In this document: positions 4,494 to 6,169 of the stretch, in pieces
Layout of the letters: every line of letters begins with the position of its first letter
How positions within the stretch are numbered: the stretch's first letter is position 1
Source of the DNA: UBA4823 sp034436035
GTDB taxonomy: Bacteria; Chloroflexota; Anaerolineae; Anaerolineales; UBA4823
NCBI GenBank assembly: GCA_034436035.1
Contig: DAOTVW010000317.1
Coordinates: 1-6,169 of the forward strand
Direction of reading: 5' to 3'
DNA: 6,169 bases
Program-made: the position numbers and the translations under genes
The notes under the pieces: model-generated
Told to the model about the DNA's origin: nothing
Database searches by the model: none
The model's input: only the letters and a program-made list of their open reading frames with translations

Positions 4494-6169
4494 TTAATGG
4501 CCAGCCGCAGCAAATTGCGTTTCATACAAGTAGGCGTACAATTCGCCTTTCTTGATCAACTTCAGATGAGAGCCTTGCTCCACATTCCTGCCGCGGTTAA
4601 TTACCAGGATTTGATTCGACGATTAGATGTTGCGCAAATGGTGCACAAGCACAATCGAGGTACGGCTATACAGGACGCATTTCAGCGCCTCCTGGCTGTG
4701 AGCGCCTCCGATTCGCTGTTAAGATGGCTGGTGGCTTTATCTAGGACAAGGATGCGCGAGTTCTTCAAAATCACCCGCGCCAGAGTAATCCGGTGTTTCT
4801 CGCCATCGATCAGGAGGTAACCTCGCTCGCCGACAATGGTCTCGTAACCATGGGGAAGCTGGCGAATAAAATCATGAATATTGGTCGCCCGCACAACTTC
4901 TTCAATTTCTTCCTGACTTTCGCCAGGTCGGGCATATAGCAGGTTAATGTGGATGCTGCCATGCAACAAATAAACCTCCTGGGTGACCATTCCAACTATT
5001 TGCGCCAGCAAATCGAATTTGATTTAGCGCAGGTCGTAGCCATCTAACAGTATTCTTCCGCCACTGGGATCATATAAACAAGGGATCAGATACCAGATTT
5101 ATTTTCCCAGCCCCCGAAGCGCCCACCAACACCACAAGTTGCCTGCTTTAAACCTCAAAGGAAATATCCTCTAACGCCACCTCCGCGCCTGGCTTTTCGA
5201 TTCATCTTCGCCTATGGGATACTCAACCAGATCTTTTCGTTCTATTTTCAACGATAGCATTGCATTGACATCATCTAAACTGCCATACCGCTTCACCTGA
5301 CGGAGTGCCTGGCTCTCTTCGGTATCATATCGAAATGAGTCGTCCTCGAATATCAACTCGCAGTGCGCCTCATTCAATTCGACGGCATTTTCGGCTTCGG
5401 GTAGTTCGTCCGACAAATCCAGTACTTCAAACACACACTCAAAGCTCACCAGCGAGGTGCTGAACTCCATTGGTGCGCTGGTTAATCCTTGCAAAGAGGC
5501 ATACAACGAAGCCAGATAAGAGCCAAAGGCAACAATCGTGCCGACAGTGAAAGTGCCCTGAATAACGAATAACCCTCCCAATCCGTACTCCAACGCTGCT
5601 CACACCCCCCTGGCGGGTAAATCACCATAAAGAACAATGAGGGCAATGCGGCGCAACGCACGCCCATTCTCTGCACATTCGCCGCCTTTTCCCGAATACA
5701 CTGTACCTCTTCCCGCCGTCTGCCAAACAACTTCATCCGTAGCGCTACGTCGATGTTCAGCGTCTCGTTCATATGAGCATTCATTTGTGCAATAATCTCC
5801 ATCTGTTGGCTAGCAATATCCCGCAAGCGGCTGCCCAGCTGGCGCCGTCAAGATGACCAAGGGCATAATCACAACGTTGACAAAGGTCAAGCGACATTCT
5901 GGGGTGAATATATCCGCCAGGAGCGTCAGTGTCTGTATCAGGTTGGTGATTATACTAACAATCGTGTTACTGATGGCATTTTGCGCCTCAATGACATCAT
6001 TGTTCAAACGGTTCATTAGATCACCCACCTTGGTATGAGTAAAGAATCGCAAAGACATGCGCAGCAGCTGCTCAAACAAAGCCACGCGCAAATCAATGAT
6101 TACCCCTTCGCCCACACTGGCGTTTAGCCAGCGCTGGACAATACTCAAACCGCCGCTCACAAGCGTTAT
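4494..6169 (-). pseudogene. Degenerate ABC exporter (fused transmembrane and ATPase domains), 5' end beyond window
   Basis: Conceptual translation across several frames recovers an MsbA/LmrA-like half-transporter. Membrane-domain pieces are at about 5848-6169 (SLRFFTHTKVGDLMNRLNND), 5610-5846 (SRLRDIASQQMEIIAQMNAH, then LFGRRREE) and 5340-5593 (TVGTIVAFGSYLASL). The ATPase domain follows: FRYD with the A-loop Tyr (5327-5329), Walker A GASGAGK (5103-5123), GMVTQEVYLLHGS with the Q-loop, a signature LIDGE (4799-4813) instead of LSGGE, Walker B RILVLDKATSHL with the catalytic Glu replaced by Lys (4736-4738), a D-loop Asp changed to Asn, an H-loop VLVHHLRNI, and the end LYAYLYETQF before TAA at 4494-4496. 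Frameshifts fall near 5846-5852, 5598-5625, 5191-5205, 5093-5105 and 4694-4702. In-frame TAA stops are at 5148-5150, 5024-5026 and 4623-4625. No functional product is possible. It converges on the cytochrome operon. The former substrate cannot be told. Confidence 0.93.

Noticed and set aside
4467..4820. Plus-strand 117-codon ORF
   Set aside because: It is antisense to the end of the ABC pseudogene, whose ATPase motifs are clearly on the minus strand.
1..6169. CRISPR array, tRNA, rRNA, insertion sequence or toxin-antitoxin pair
   Set aside because: No regularly spaced repeats, tRNA-like cloverleaf, transposase motif or paired small ORFs were seen.

Overview
The window most likely comes from a Chloroflexota (Anaerolineae-like) chromosome. 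This is inferred from the protein families, from the ABC-exporter type, and from an intergenic element resembling the dispersed 'TCATTGCGAGG...GAAGCAATCTC' repeats. No rRNA or other phylogenetic marker is present to prove it.

Layout. (1) Positions 1-497, minus strand: the first 165 codons of an exported or membrane-anchored protein with a Gly/Gln/Asn/Arg-rich linker and the start of a small beta-rich domain. It runs off the left edge. (2) Positions 498-934: a divergent intergenic region of about 440 bp. It holds a long interrupted inverted repeat, two pairs of 11-bp-spaced TGTGAA-like boxes in opposite orientation, an extended -10 promoter, a 37-codon ORF whose start looks like the beginning of a response-regulator gene, and a decayed dispersed palindromic repeat. 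(3) Positions 935-4369, plus strand: a compact three-gene operon encoding a quinol-oxidising cytochrome bc (b6f/bc1-type) complex, made of a fused long cytochrome b, a Tat-exported Rieske iron-sulfur protein and a triheme cytochrome c with a membrane segment at each end. (4) Positions 4370-4493: a convergent intergenic spacer with a perfect 11-bp hairpin. (5) Positions 4494-6169, minus strand: a heavily decayed ABC exporter (fused membrane and ATPase domains) with at least five frameshifts, three in-frame stops and substitutions in core catalytic motifs. Its 5' end lies beyond the right edge.

How the genes work together. Cytochrome b should oxidise membrane quinol at a site shared with the Rieske protein. 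The Rieske cluster would pass one electron to the triheme cytochrome c, which takes the place of cytochrome c1/f and may carry the electron on to an oxidase or other acceptor. Gene spacing is 19 bp and 8 bp, consistent with one transcript. The cytochrome genes are intact while the ABC gene beside them is ruined, so the damage is unlikely to reflect poor sequence quality.

I did not find a convincing undescribed system. The most useful leads are the intergenic region with its possible response-regulator remnant, the non-canonical quinol-site motif in cytochrome b, and the catalytically dead ABC gene.
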